Shown here: positions 12,606 through 23,198 of the stretch, one piece after another | Layout of the letters: each line of letters opens with the position of its first letter | Numbering within the stretch: position 1 is the stretch's first letter | From: Doryteuthis pealeii | Taxonomy: Eukaryota > Mollusca > Cephalopoda > Myopsida > Loliginidae | DNA: 64,000 nucleotides | Assembly (NCBI GenBank): GCA_023376005.1 | Contig: CM042151.1 | Location: 77,791,510 to 77,855,509, forward strand | Reading direction: 5' to 3' | Notes under the pieces: generated by a model | Seen by the model: only the letters and a program-made list of their open reading frames with translations | What the model was told of the DNA's origin: nothing | The model's database searches: none | Position numbers and translations under genes: made by a program

Positions 12606-12762
12606 CGTGGTGGTATCGTGAGATATTGCTGTGCGCTCTGGGTTAGTGGTAATGATGCTTCGGCCCGAAACCGTGCCTGAACCCGGAGTCATCATCTGAT
12701 GAAGGCTTTGCTGGTTGCATTGCTACTGTGTAAATAGCAGTCATTGTATGAAGATTTTTTTC
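12606..12762. other. Element end between two AT arrays
   Basis: About 155 bp of GC-richer sequence (CTTCGGCCCGAAACCGTGCC, then CATCATCTGATGAAGGC) sits exactly between two AT arrays. It has the look of a Penelope-type terminal segment, but the ribozyme pieces do not assemble into a foldable order. Confidence 0.35.
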
Positions 12763-13350
12763 ATACATATGTATATATACATATATATGTATATATATAC
12801 ATATATGTATATATATACATATATGTATATATATATATATAATATATATATGTGTATATATACATATATATGTGTATATATACATATATGTGTATATATA
12901 CATATATATATATATACATATATGTATATATATACATATATGTGTATATATACATATATATGTGTATATATACATATATGTGTATATATACATATATATG
13001 TATATATATATACATATGTATACATATGTATACATATATGTGTATACATACATATATATGTGTATACATATGTATATACATATGTATACACATATGTATG
13101 TATATACATATATGTATGTATATACATATATGTATGTATACACATATATGTATGTATGTATGCATATATGTATGTATGTATGCATATATATATATGTATG
13201 CATACACATATGTATGTATATACATATATATGTGTATACATACGTATGTATGTGTATATATATATGTGTATACATACATATATGTGTATATATATGTATA
13301 TATGTGTATACATACATATATATGTATGTACATACATATGTATATATATA
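12763..13350. repeat. 0.59-kb TATACATATATGTATA satellite
   Basis: A long run of 16- to 18-bp TATACATATATGTGTATA-type repeats. It is self-complementary, so open frames occur on both strands (YIYI-type proteins). These frames are artefacts of the repeat. Confidence 0.9.
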
Positions 13351-13820
13351 GATGCATGTTGAATTAAACAAAAGACACATCTCCTGTTTAACAATTTTAT
13401 TTGTGATCTTTTCTAGTTTTCAGGCCAACTTTTTATTATATGGGTGGAATTCGTGGATTAGTCCACCAAAGTTCATGAACCGAGTACTTTCGGCACTTCG
13501 AAGTGCCATCATCAGGTGTGGTGTGTTCCAGTTTTTCAAATCATATTAATGGATATGGAGGCTGGAAGGAGAAGAATTGATGGGAAAGGTGCTATAAGCA
13601 TTTTAAAAGGTGTGTACTGCATTGGAAATTAATTTTGTTTAAGGCTGGTTTGTATTGTTTTATGTATAAAGCTTCTAGTATTTGGAGTTTTTGTTTATTT
13701 TTTTCTTTGTGTAGAATGTGCGTATTTTCCGTTAAGATATTTCGGTAATATCCACCTCTTAAAATTAATTCCAACATCCTTAAAAAAAATTCTCCTCTAC
13801 TGCACAACTGAGGTCCCATT
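13351..13820 (-). mobile_element. Penelope-like element fragment, 3' part (- strand)
   Basis: The - strand frame 13819-13592 ends with residues such as LEALYIKQYKPALNKI, which resemble the C-terminal part of the endonuclease region of Penelope-like retroelements (K..LEA..IK...P.LN). Downstream on the - strand is a terminal segment with a hammerhead-like core (13491-13515). The fragment is 5'-truncated and abuts an oppositely oriented Penelope fragment at about 13820. The AT satellite follows directly after its 3' side. Recognition is from memory of the family. A search against Penelope RT/GIY-YIG profiles would settle it. Confidence 0.6.
13491..13515 (-). ncRNA. Hammerhead-ribozyme-like core (partial)
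   Basis: On the - strand: CTGATGA (13515-13509), one extra T, the perfect hairpin GGCACTTCGAAGTGCC (13507-13492), then GAAA. This is the C3-to-A9 core, stem II and G12-A15.1 of a hammerhead. A short stem III (AGT..ACT) is possible, but I cannot form a convincing stem I. It is probably a decayed Penelope-type ribozyme. Confidence 0.5.
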
Positions 13821-14542
13821 TTATGACCATCTAGGTATCTCGATGGGTTTCGTTTTGGGTTCGACCTTTAGTAATTTTTATATGGCCCACTTTGAAAATA
13901 AAATATTCAATATTATAAAAAAAAAACTATCTATGTTCGTTATGTTGATGATATTCTTGTCCTTGTCAATAACACAAATGAACTAATTGAACTCCAACAA
14001 GCATCCCCCCAAAAAAAAACAACAACCTTTGTCCTCAATTTTACACATGAACTAAACAATAATAATCAACTCCCGTTTCTTGATAGACACTAACAATAAC
14101 ACGTTTACAACATATCCATATAAAAATCCCGTAACTGTTAAGTCAACTACGCTGGTTAATAACGGATTTCCCAATCACGTCATTGACGAACAAATCAAAC
14201 AGATCATCCGAAAAAAGACGCTAGCCACAAGGAAAAACATACTACAGCAAATACTTCTTCAAATAACAGTTACTATCGCAACCAGATGCACAGGAATAAC
14301 AAACTTTATGAAATAGCACTAAAAAAATCGGAATAATCGCCTGATAATAAGGTAAAATTAATTATTTATTATACAAAATTCAAAACAACTAACCTCGTTG
14401 TCCGCAACAATTCCTCTCCCCAGAAAAGTCGGCTTAATGAGACCAATGTAGTATACAGATTTAAATGTCCCTTAGGAGATTGCAGTCTCCCAGAAAATGA
14501 AAATACATACATCGGTTTTACCTCAACGACATTGTATAACAC
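13821..14542 (+). mobile_element. Penelope-like element fragment: RT C-terminus and GIY-YIG start
   Basis: Broken + strand frames carry reverse transcriptase motifs. GISMGFVLGSTFSNFYMAH is at about 13840-13896, and YVRYVDDILVLVNN at about 13931-13972 holds the catalytic YVDD. NFTHELNNNNQLPFLD follows at about 14037-14083, and DTNNNTFTTYPYKNPVTVKS begins at about 14086. A later frame, VVYRFKCPLGDC then YIGFTSTT (about 14446-14532), looks like the start of the GIY-YIG endonuclease. Frameshifts lie near 13918 (A-run) and 14083. The element is cut at about 14542 by an LTR-like sequence. This is a dead copy with both ends missing. Confidence 0.75.
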
Positions 14543-14907
14543 TGTAGTAGTGTTATTGGCTGGCCAATCAGAGCCCTGGATTCAGGGGTTTGGAACCCAT
14601 AAAGGAGATAGGAGAGCTGGTTCTTGACCAGATCGGACAGCTGGTTCTTGACCAGATTGGACAACTGCTTCCATAGCAGATTGATAGCTCCGTCTCAGAG
14701 CCCTTGTCACCGTCTTTGCTTTGTCATCTTGCTACTCAAGTCCTGAATTTGAATCAGAACTCAACATATATCGCCAGTCAGTCCACAAAATTCCGAATCC
14801 ACTTCAACTTCGATATCCCTTTGCGGTTGTACATAATTTTTATCACCGTATAACTAATAAAGGTCTTTTATTGTTGGGAGCGCGTCCGTTGTAATTGTGG
14901 AACAACA
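14543..14907 (+). mobile_element. Probable LTR of an LTR retrotransposon
   Basis: The sequence starts TGTAGTAGTG and ends in AACAACA (TG..CA form, about 365 bp). It contains AATAAAGG near 14859 as a possible poly(A) signal. A tandem 25-bp motif (AGCTGGTTCTTGACCAGAT) sits near 14613-14670, and a primer-binding-like TTGGTGAATTTGG directly follows. No second LTR or gag-pol is seen here, so target-site duplication cannot be checked. Confidence 0.45.
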
Positions 14908-15221
14908 TTGGTGAATTTGGTCACTTTCGGGTACAGCCCAGAACAAGCCCTTCAACTTTCCTGTGGGTCAAAGAACACCCATCGGGTTAGATTCGTCGCC
15001 GCGACAGCATATTGGTACATTTGGTGCCTTCCCGCAGGACGGTATAGTATAACATTTGTTGCCGCGACCACCGTAGTATTACATTTGGTTCCCGTAGGAA
15101 GGGTAGTATTACAATTGTCACGTCGTTTAACTCTCCATTTAACAGACAATAGCTCCATTTCACAACACATAAAATTACATTCATGTCCCGTTCTCTAATT
15201 ACCAAAATATCTTAACGGAAA
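14908..15221 (+). mobile_element. Leader-like segment with tandem TACATTTGGTGCC motifs
   Basis: The segment contains two imperfect repeats of about 60 bp with (T/A)ACATTTGGTKCC and GCCGCGAC (14990-15115), similar to repeated primer-binding-like leaders. From 15201 to 15225 a scrap (AAATATCTTAACGGAAAATAC) matches the - strand of the Penelope fragment near 13725-13745. No ORF of note. Confidence 0.35.
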
Positions 15222-15356
15222 ATACATATGTATATATATATACATATATAACATATATATATACATATATATATATATATACATACATATACATATGTAT
15301 ATATACACACACACACACATATATATATGTGTGTATACATATATATACATATATAA
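15222..15356. repeat. AT/CA microsatellite
   Basis: TATATACATATA and (CA)n blocks. It ends exactly where a tRNA-derived SINE begins. Confidence 0.85.
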
Positions 15357-15748
15357 TGGAAGCCCGTGGCATAATGGCTAGGGTCGTGGGAAATGGACTT
15401 GTCAACCCGAGTTCAAATCCCAGACAAGGCTGTTTGTATTTCCCATAGCTAATACCCTTGGGAAAGGTATGAATCCATATATATATACCCTCTAGCTATG
15501 GGTAAAATAGTAGGGCAGACTGGGCACTTTAACCTTGGGTAGGTAACCAGTCTACGAGAGGGAAAACTCTGAATTCAAAATTCCTGAGTTCAGTCGTTAA
15601 TTGGGTTTGTGGAATTCATGCTCCAGTTTATTCGACTATGCCAAAAACTGCGGATGGTCCAACACAAGCCTTCTCCACTATAAACAAATCAGTGTGGGTT
15701 GTTCAGTGTAAGAACCCTCATGCATCGAAATCGACGAGGGAGTCCATA
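15357..15748 (+). mobile_element. tRNA-derived SINE
   Basis: The head at about 15360-15430 has an A-box-like TGGCATAATGGCTAGGG and a B box GAGTTCAAATCCC (about 15408-15420). A unique body follows (GGGCAGACTGGGC, CTACGAGAGGGAAAACTC, GACGAGGGAGTCCATAG). It is flanked directly on both sides by AT microsatellites. It is probably a pol III-transcribed non-autonomous retroelement. Confidence 0.65.
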
Positions 15749-15791
<43 letters not shown>

Positions 15792-15973
15792 CAATGTGTA
15801 TGTGTGTGTGTATATAATACATATATATATGTGTGTGTGTATATAATACATATATATATGTGTGTATATAATGCATATATATATATGTGTGTGTGTATAT
15901 AATATATATAACATATGTATATATATACATATATATACATATATATATACATATGTATATCTATACACATATG

Positions 15974-16009
<36 letters not shown>

Positions 16010-16125
16010 TATACATATGTGTATATATATATATACATATGTGTATATATATATATACATATGTGAATATATACATATATTTACATGTGTATATATGTAA
16101 TATATATGTGCATATGACTATATAT
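15749..16125. repeat. AT/TG satellite
   Basis: (TA)n followed by TATATGTGTGTGTATATAATACATA repeats. ORFs on both strands are repeat artefacts. Confidence 0.9.
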
Positions 16126-16175
16126 CATCATCATCATCATGACGCGCTGTTTGCACAGATATCCATGACGATCTC

Positions 16176-17168
16176 TCACCAACCTTCCCTATCATTCATA
16201 GACTCAGGGAGCTCCTCCGCACAGTAGCCAGCATCCTTACATAGTTGGTCAATGTAGGTTCTGGCTGGGCGGCCCACATTAGCGTGCCCATGTGCTTGCT
16301 TCCACAGTAGTACGTCGCTTACCAGCTCATCCCTGCTTCTCCAGCAGTGTCCCGCATGCCTAGCTCGTCTTACTCGTATGGTTTGTGCGATGGGGGGAAG
16401 CTGGACATACAGTTGCTTCTTTGTGGGGTGCAGCTTCCACGACTTATTCAGGACCACTCGCAGCATTCTTGTGCAGCTACCATCTAGCTTATTCTCGAGG
16501 CGCTTCGTTAGGGTCCAGGTGGTACGGCCATACAGCAGTACTGACACAACCACAGCCTGGAAGAATTGTCTCTTTAGCTTGTCAGGGAGATCGGATTTCC
16601 ATATGACTGATAGTTTGTTGGTGGCCAACCATGCCTTTCCTATTCGAGTGTTAACATTGCTTTCTGTGGATGAAATATTACTACCTAGGTATGTGAGTTT
16701 TTCTACTGACTTAAGAGGTTTACCGTCAAGTGTGGAGATGTCTCCTTGCTTTTTGAAGCTCTTGAACTCAGTTTTATCAGAGTTCACGTAGAGGCCGATG
16801 TTCTTTGCTGCCTCCTCCAGGCTGTGTAGAAGTGCCTCAGCCTGTGTCGGTGTATCTGCAAGAAGTGCGAGGTCATCAGCATAGTCTACATCTGTGACAG
16901 TTCGTGCGGGGTATCGCCTGCTTCTTGCCTTTCTTAGTGTGAAACCTTTTTCTTTTATGGTATCTAATGATGTTCGGAGTACATATTCTAGGCATATTAT
17001 AAATATATATGGTGCTAATGTATCTCCCTGCAGGACCCCAGCGGCAATGTCAAAGAAATTTGTGTCGCCATCAGGTGAGCGTACCATTGCTTTAGTATCT
17101 TTGTAGAGCATCATTATGGCGGCAACAGTTTCTTTGGGGAGACCATATGCTAGTAGTATTTGTTCCAT
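16176..17168 (-). pseudogene. LINE reverse transcriptase, C-terminal two thirds
   Basis: A 330-codon open frame. The RT palm motif VDYADDLALLAD supplies the catalytic YADD pair of aspartates. GVLQGDTLAPYIFIICLEY is the upstream QG(D)..AP motif, and KLTYLGSNIS follows. LLYGRTTWTLTKRLENKLDG and RRARHAGHCWRSRDELVSD are the C-terminal connector typical of RTE ORF2. The first Met is internal; the true protein would continue upstream through the broken segment at 17169-17519. The enzyme copies element RNA into DNA at a nicked target. Confidence 0.85.
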
Positions 17169-17518
17169 TTTCCCTCTGTGTATAGAATCAAATGCCTTAG
17201 AAAAGTCTACGAATAGTAGCGTTGCCTCTAGATTCTTTGCTAGAATCCCTTCTATGATTCGTAGTATAGTCAGGATTTGAGAGATTGTGGATCTATTTCT
17301 GCGGAATCCGTTTTGGTTTTCCTAAGGATTTTCTCTATTTCGGGTCGGATGCAATTAAGAAGAAGGGCATTATATATCTTAGCTGCAATAGCAGTAAGCG
17401 TTATGCCTCTGTAGTTTTTAGCAATTCCTAGGTCTCCCTCTGTTGGGAATGGGAGGATGCATCCTTTTGTCTATTTATCTATTCTATTTTGTCTATATAC
17501 AGCATTGCATAGACTAAG

Positions 17519-18001
17519 CTATATGTCATTGAACTTTCTGGTCTTCCATACCTCTGGGGGTATTTCGTCGAGACCTGCTGCTTTTCTACCTTTTAGTTTC
17601 TTTAATACTTCGTTAAGTTCTTCTGTTGTAAAATCCCCCAGTTTGATGTCTAGTCGTGTATCTATGATATTTTGGGTGTTATTTTCTATGATTTCAGGTG
17701 GGTTCCCCAGAAGTTTCTGGAAGTGGTCCTTCCATTTCTGCAGTCTATCTTTTTGGCTGGTTGCCTTTAGCTTTGATCTAGATGTACTTTTCCTACCACT
17801 AATTTCATTTACTATTTGCCATGCTAATCGCGACTGTCTGTCTTCCACTGATTGTCTGATGTTATTTATTTGTGTTTGTATATATTCTGTTTGTTCTTTT
17901 TTGTATGTTTTGGTTAGTTCTATCTGGGCTTTCCTAAGGTTATGTAAATTGGTGTTAGTTGGGTTTGTTTTATTACGTTGGGCTGCTTTTTTTTTTATCA
18001 T
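17519..18001 (-). pseudogene. LINE linker and N-terminal RT segment
   Basis: A 160-codon frame, basic and Gln/Asn-rich. It has KWKDHFQKLLGNPPEI and then LNEVLKKLKGRKAAGLDEIPPE. The GLDEIPPE segment is the start of the RT finger region (K..KA.G.D.IP.E). It belongs to the same ORF2 as the frames on either side. Confidence 0.8.
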
Positions 18002-18444
18002 TTCTTTTTCTGTCTCCCAGGGAAAGAGAGCTTAGCTTTAGTTTGGTTGGTACGCACTCTGCTGCTGCTTCTAGTGAGCACTAACAAGTTTTCGTATTCC
18101 TCGTTTGGTGAGAGGCTTTCAGATGTCTCCTGGATGATATCAAATTTATTTCTTAGTGCGACAGCGTAGCGATTGCATATTATCGCTGTTGGCAAGTGTC
18201 GACCATTCGTTCGTACAGATCTACTAGTTTGCTTTTTATTTCTACGCAAGCTTAGTCGTAATTTTGCAGTGACTATTCTGTGGTCGGAGGATACTCCTTC
18301 AAAGGAGGAATATGCCTCGCAGTTCATTGCACTATTTATCCATTTCTTGTTTATTAGGATGTAGTTTAATTGTGCTTTTGTGTTATTTGGGTGTGTGTAT
18401 GTCCATAGTTTGCCCTTCGTTTTTGGAATTTGGTGTTTAAGCAA
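17998..18444 (-). pseudogene. LINE endonuclease, C-terminal part
   Basis: A 148-codon frame with QLNYILINKKWINSA and EGVSSDHRIVTAKLRL. The SSDHR triad is the catalytic C-terminal motif of exonuclease/endonuclease/phosphatase nucleases, which nick target DNA for LINE insertion. The upstream half (18445-18900) survives only as broken frames. The enzyme is therefore inactive. Confidence 0.8.
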
Positions 18445-19503
18445 ACAAGTCTGTTCTCAAGGGAGAACTCAGCTAGGAGATGCCGTTTCTGTTTGAGGTG
18501 TTGTGTAAGCTGAATCTATTGTTTTCGTTTTTCCTATCTGTGCACTGTCTCCACCAATGACAGTACATTATGTTTCTACATCTGCTTCATCGCTGACATT
18601 TGTGAGGCTGTAACACAATACTACAGTCATGCTAGGATTGCCATTAACGTAGCGCTCCTGATTCTCGGTTGGATTTTTTCTATGCTATTAAGTGATTTTA
18701 GTGCTCGAGGACTGAGAAGCATTCTACACCTCCTATAGTGGCATTGACGGAATTTTTCCATGCAGATGCTGACACAAGCGTCCACCCATTTCCAGATTCA
18801 TGGTATTTAATCTTACATCACTATGGTCAAATCTGTGTTCTTGCACACATATGATATTCTATATCTTTTCCGGCTGCGGACGCTAAGTTAGGAGAGTTGG
18901 CCTATCGTTCTTAGCGTTCTAGCGTTAAGTGTTGCTAGCTTCAGTGATTTTAACATCTAAGTAGGTTTGTATTGGACTGGGCTCTATGTCTGTCTTATTA
19001 GTTATTGTCGTCAGGGCTATGTTTTTATTATAGTGGTGTCTTGTTTGTCGGTGCTAAGGTGATGTGGTTTAGGTGTGTGATGCATTTGGAGCACCGTAGG
19101 TTATTTCTCGAACACTGGCCGAAGCTAGAGCCTCAGCAGAACGCGTACTTTTTGTGAGTGCAATGAGTATGTTGCTGCATGATTCGATTTTGTGAACTGT
19201 CATGAATGGTTTTGGTTGGGTCAAGGTCATAGTCAAGTCATATCTATCGGTAGCTACTGGGTTATTCATCAATAGGCGCTAGAATTAGAGATGAGGAGCA
19301 GTAGTTACCTGACTGAGCTGGTTGATCCTGACCGTTGACCCAATCTGGGTTCCTCCGCCCGGATCTTGTGATATACGCCGTTGGACTATTTAGGTTTTTC
19401 CGCCGCGTCTCACACCCACCATGCTGCTACCCATGGTTTGGTTTACAAGCCAATATGGCATGTAGATTTTTGCAAGAGAGATAGAGGGAGAGACGCAGAA
19501 AGA

Positions 19504-20009
19504 TTATATACATATGTATAATATATGTATATATATATATTATATTATGTATACATATGTATACATATGTATATATATATATATAGTATACTATATGTAT
19601 ACATATATACATATGTATATATATATATATGTTATCATATGTATACCTATATACAATGTTAATATATATATATTATATATATATATGTATACATATGTTA
19701 TATATATACATATGGTATATATATTGTATATATTATGTATACATATGTATAATATATGTATATATATATATGTATATCTATGTATATATATTACATATGT
19801 ATATATTTGTATTATATTTATATATATATATTGTATATATATATTATGTTATATAGTATATATAATGTATATATTGTACTATCTAAATATATATATATAT
19901 ATGTATATACACATTGTGTATATTATGCATATATATATACATATATATCTGTATATATCTGTATATATATATACGTATTATATTTACATATGATATTATT
20001 ACGTATATA
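19504..20009. repeat. 0.5-kb AT satellite
   Basis: TATACATATGTATA and TATATATTATATA repeats. ORFs such as 19514-19993 are artefacts. Confidence 0.9.
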
Positions 20010-20182
20010 GTTATAAAAGGAGATTATTTTAGCGTCTGAGGTGAAGCGCCACCTACCATCAGCTCCTTACTTTACCGCACATATCTTTGTGCTACTCATA
20101 CGCTGAGTTGGCGAGACGCCGGTATCGAACTAGGAACCTTGTGGTTGCTAGCCAACGCTCTACGACTGAGCTAACCCGACCC
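20010..20182 (-). mobile_element. tRNA-derived SINE head (- strand)
   Basis: On the - strand: GGGTTAGCTCAGTCGTAGAGC (A box) and GTTCGATACC (B box, plus positions 20130-20121), with a D-arm GCTC/GAGC. The anticodon stem is weak (3 bp), so it is a tRNA-like SINE head and not a working tRNA. AT arrays flank it exactly on both sides. Confidence 0.6.
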
Positions 20183-20319
20183 GTATATATATACATATGT
20201 GTATATATGACATATATAAATGTTATATACACATTGTGTATATATATATGTACATATATATATGTATATATATATTATGTATATATATACATGTATATAT
20301 GTATATATATATGTATATA
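20183..20319. repeat. AT microsatellite
   Basis: TATATATGTACATATATATG repeats. Confidence 0.85.
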
Positions 20320-21540
20320 ACTGCCAGAAATAAAAATAAAAAACGATTGTATGACACTCTTAAAGACTTAAAATTTGGAAATACATCCAATTCATTAGTA
20401 ACATACAATTTATTACAAAGTCAATTTTATTTTATTTTGCAGAAATCTTCAATGATCGCTTTTATCCACAATTAAAATGTACGTCGTATCGTAGAATCCT
20501 CGGCCATTTCGATACTCAATACTTTACCACAGAGACCTGGTCTTTATAATATCACCATTCCTTGCTAGGATTATATTAAAAAACTTATATATACATCACT
20601 AAATTTCATAATATTTACACTAAAATTTCCAAATCATTCTCCTAATTTAAAAAAATCTTAAATGTCTTTCCTTATACTCTTCCTTTTCCCTTTTCTCTAA
20701 ACTTAAAAAAATCCCTATCTATAGTAAATTACATTGTTCTATTTCCTATCTTCTGCCATTGTCGTTATCATCGACTCCATCCTTGCATAATATTGTTTTT
20801 ACTCTCCTCCTTTAAATGAAACAGCAAATTTGTTTTATGTTCTCTAACATTTAAATACTCATTTTAATTTGACTAAAACAACATTTTAATTTAGAAAATC
20901 ACTATATGACTTTATTACAAATTAATAAATTAGCACCAACAAATTACACATACATATAATTTTATTTAAAAAAAAAACCCCATGCTTTGAAAATTTAGAA
21001 TTCCGCGTCAAAATCTGTTCGCATGCGATATGACGTCATTAACCGTCTTTCTCGACCGTGTCTGGAGTGAATTTAAAAAAAATCTTTTTCGAACATTTCA
21101 AAATTCTCCGCTTTTCCAACGAATTTCATTTCAATTAAGGATTTACTCTGATGAGGTCGAATTTACTTGGCGTGCGGAACATTTCTACATTATCATTATT
21201 TCATTTCGTTTGGTATTTAAAATAATAATAGTTTGAACAATGTACACATCGATAAACTCCTGACCGAAACGCGTGTAAGTAAAAGATTAAAATATCCTAT
21301 TTTATCCATTCTATACTTTCTTTCCTTTATTTTTTTCAGCATACCATCGGATTCACTTCAGTATCATTTTACATATATATATGTATATATCTTCTATTTT
21401 ATACTAAAGCTGAGTTTATCAATCTTCACCAGCTAAAGGATTTTTTCTATTTATGTTATGGACACAATATTTATACTTAGATATTCCTTGGTGTTAGCAC
21501 ACCCAGTGTTTGAAAAAAAAATTCAGTTTATTGGTTTAAT
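20320..21540. other. AT-rich spacer, nothing recognised
   Basis: No ORF with family resemblance and no tRNA promoter seen. Short frames at 20197-20475 and 21030-21236 look random. Confidence 0.4.
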
Positions 21541-22054
21541 TAGGCGTAATTAGTAATTAAGTCAACAACCGACCAATCCTGTCTAAATTAGACCTGACTC
21601 TCTTCCACTCTCCTCTATATTGAGTTAAGGTGAGTGGAGAGTTAATGTGAGTAGTCGAGTTATACGGAGTGGGTGGCCTGCTGATTTTTACAGGCAAACA
21701 CCTCCCAGCCCTCCTAACTCTAGGTAGATTCGCCCCTCCTTTCTCCAGACCACAGAGAAATTTTGGTTTGTTTAATAAAAAAGACAAAGTATCTTTTTAT
21801 GGCATGATTTCAATTTTAGTTGAGCGTAAATTTTACGAAATTGAAATCATGCTTTAAAATAGATGTTTTAATTACTTAAAATTAATTCATAGAGTATTAA
21901 ACTTACTTTAAAAAATATTTCAATGTTGGGTAAAAAAAATGTTATATATTTAAATATTATGGAATTCAAATGAGCAAATATTGACTACCCCACGTTAAGT
22001 GAAAGTTTTCTTCGGGCTTAAAAGTTTGTTCTAGTTAAAACTAAACAAACTAGA
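21541..22054. other. Spacer with a perfect 15-bp inverted repeat
   Basis: About 21541-21580, read on the - strand, resembles 26545-26585 (TTGACTTAATT.STAATTACG..TAATTAAA), so this is dispersed-repeat DNA. GCATGATTTCAATTT (21802-21816) is an exact inverted match to 21838-21852, with a nested CGTAAA/TTTACG hairpin between them. No gene. Confidence 0.45.
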
Positions 22055-22610
22055 CTGACTTCTGATTTAGGTCGGTAAAATTAAGACGGAAAGTTTTTTG
22101 CTGGTACCAAATGACAGTTTAACTGCAGTCTATGAATTAACATTTTGCGAATTTGGTTACGGTTTTAGGGGGATTAAGGTTTTTTTAATTAGTATTGCTT
22201 AAAAAAATAAACAACAAAAACACAAATTAATACATTTAATGTTGAAATATCTTTTAACTAAGTTAATTGAAATTATACATTGCTATATTAACACAAACAC
22301 CTGTCTCAATAATAGATTCAATAATTATTTCAATGGTTTAATTAAATATATATAATTTGGTTTTTTGTTGTTTATTTTTAAAGCAATACGTAATTAAAAC
22401 AACCTTAATCCTAAAACCGTAACCCAATTCGCAAAATGTTAATTCATAGAATGTAGGACTGACTTCTGACTTAGGTTGGAAAATTAAAACGGAAAATTTT
22501 TTGCTGGTACCAATGACAGTTTAACTACAGTCTATGAATTAACATTTGCGAATTGGGTTACGGTTTAGGGATTAAGGTGTTTTTAATTACGTATGGCTTT
22601 AAAAAAATAA
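22055..22610. repeat. Direct plus inverted triplicated repeat
   Basis: One segment appears three times: forward at about 22055-22215, inverted at about 22365-22455, and forward at about 22458-22612. The landmarks are TTTTTTGCTGGTACCAA, AATTAACATTTTGCGAATT and GGTTACGGTTTTAGG. The arrangement suggests a foldback or terminal-inverted-repeat element. No coding capacity is seen. Confidence 0.6.
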
Positions 22611-22675
22611 AATCTGTCTTTAGTCTTTTTATTTATGCAGAAATAGTATCAATCAAATATATACCACTCCGATAT

Positions 22676-23138
22676 TACAGTCTGAATAATACAAATAATT
22701 GTAATCTTTGCGGAGTTCCGTCATGGCCTCTTGCCTCAAAACATGCTTGCCGGTGACTGCTGAAAAAACAAAAAAACTACAAAAAAACAAACCCAGCTAC
22801 GATTGAAGTCCGTAACGGAAGCGGCGTGAAAAACAAAAACAACTAGGGTTTAGGGTTTAGGATTTGGGGTTGGGTTTAGTTAGTTTAATGGAAAATTAAT
22901 AAATAATTTGGGCTCTGTTTTTTCTGAGTCACCCTGCATACAGGGTGACCCAGAAAAAACAGAACTTTGTAATAAAACAGTTAATTTTAACTAGGGGGTT
23001 TAGGGTTAGGGTTGGGTTTCAATGGAAAATGCCCTAAGTTGGTTTTTTTTTTTTTTTCAAGTGATACCGCTTCGGATGTAGGTAGCCAGGACGAACTCCG
23101 CAAGATTACCATTATTTGTATTATTCAGACTATTGTCC
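22676..23138. repeat. Inverted pair of a 40-bp element end
   Basis: 22681-22722 (TCTGAATAATACAAATAATTG, then CGGAGTTCCGTC) is the near-exact reverse complement of 23090-23129. The 23090 copy continues into a hammerhead-like Penelope end (23165-23198). The 22681 copy is truncated. Confidence 0.6.
22914..22963. repeat. 23-bp near-perfect palindrome, mariner-like ends
   Basis: The arms at 22914-22936 and 22941-22963 differ at one base and are separated by CATA. The right arm begins TACAGGGTGACCCAGAAAA, which resembles terminal inverted repeats of mariner/Tc1-type DNA transposons flanked by TA. It could be two ends joined head to head. Confidence 0.5.
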
Positions 23139-23164
23139 TCGTCTTCATTGTTATCTGTATAAAA

Positions 23165-23198
23165 GTTTCGGCTGATGCACCTCTCCGGCCTTCTTCAG
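23165..23198 (-). ncRNA. Penelope-type hammerhead-like core (partial)
   Basis: On the - strand: CTGAAGA (23198-23192), an A, GGC..GCC (stem II of 3 bp with a long loop), then GAAAC (23169-23165). Position 7 of the hammerhead core may be any base, so CTGAAGA is allowed. The next possible GTC is about 35 nt away and stem I is not convincing, so activity is doubtful. Confidence 0.4.

Larger units (their letters stand above)
16126..19460 (-). mobile_element. RTE-type non-LTR retrotransposon (decayed)
   Basis: Read on the - strand: an apurinic-type endonuclease (about 18900-18000), a linker (18001-17519) and a reverse transcriptase (17620-16176), then a 3' tail of ATG/GAT repeats (16144-16125) that fits RTE elements. 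The 5' part (19460-18445) is broken, with stops. 19272-19069 keeps an open frame containing FMTVHKIESCSNILIALTK. The frame is lost near 17290-17340 and 17519, so no intact ORF2 exists. It inserts next to an AT satellite on each side. Confidence 0.8.

Noticed and set aside
12606..12762. Hammerhead in the segment with CGAAAC, GTC and CTGATGA
   Set aside because: The order would need a circularly permuted form with only five unpaired nucleotides between GTC and CTGATGA, and stem II does not pair.
12643..13394. Long Tyr/Ile/Thr/His open frames on both strands over AT satellites (also 15.7-16.2, 19.5-20.0, 24.1-25.2 and 26.0-26.5 kb)
   Set aside because: Period and self-complementarity of TATACATATGTATA leave all frames open. 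There is no initiation context, no domain and no codon bias.
20101..20182. Functional tRNA gene on the - strand
   Set aside because: The A and B boxes are good, but the anticodon stem has only 3 bp and the acceptor stem is not formed. A SINE head fits better.
22847..23025. GGGTTTAGGGTTTAGG as telomere-like repeats
   Set aside because: Only two or three imperfect units in two patches, and the motif is not the animal TTAGGG array. Probably part of a dispersed element.
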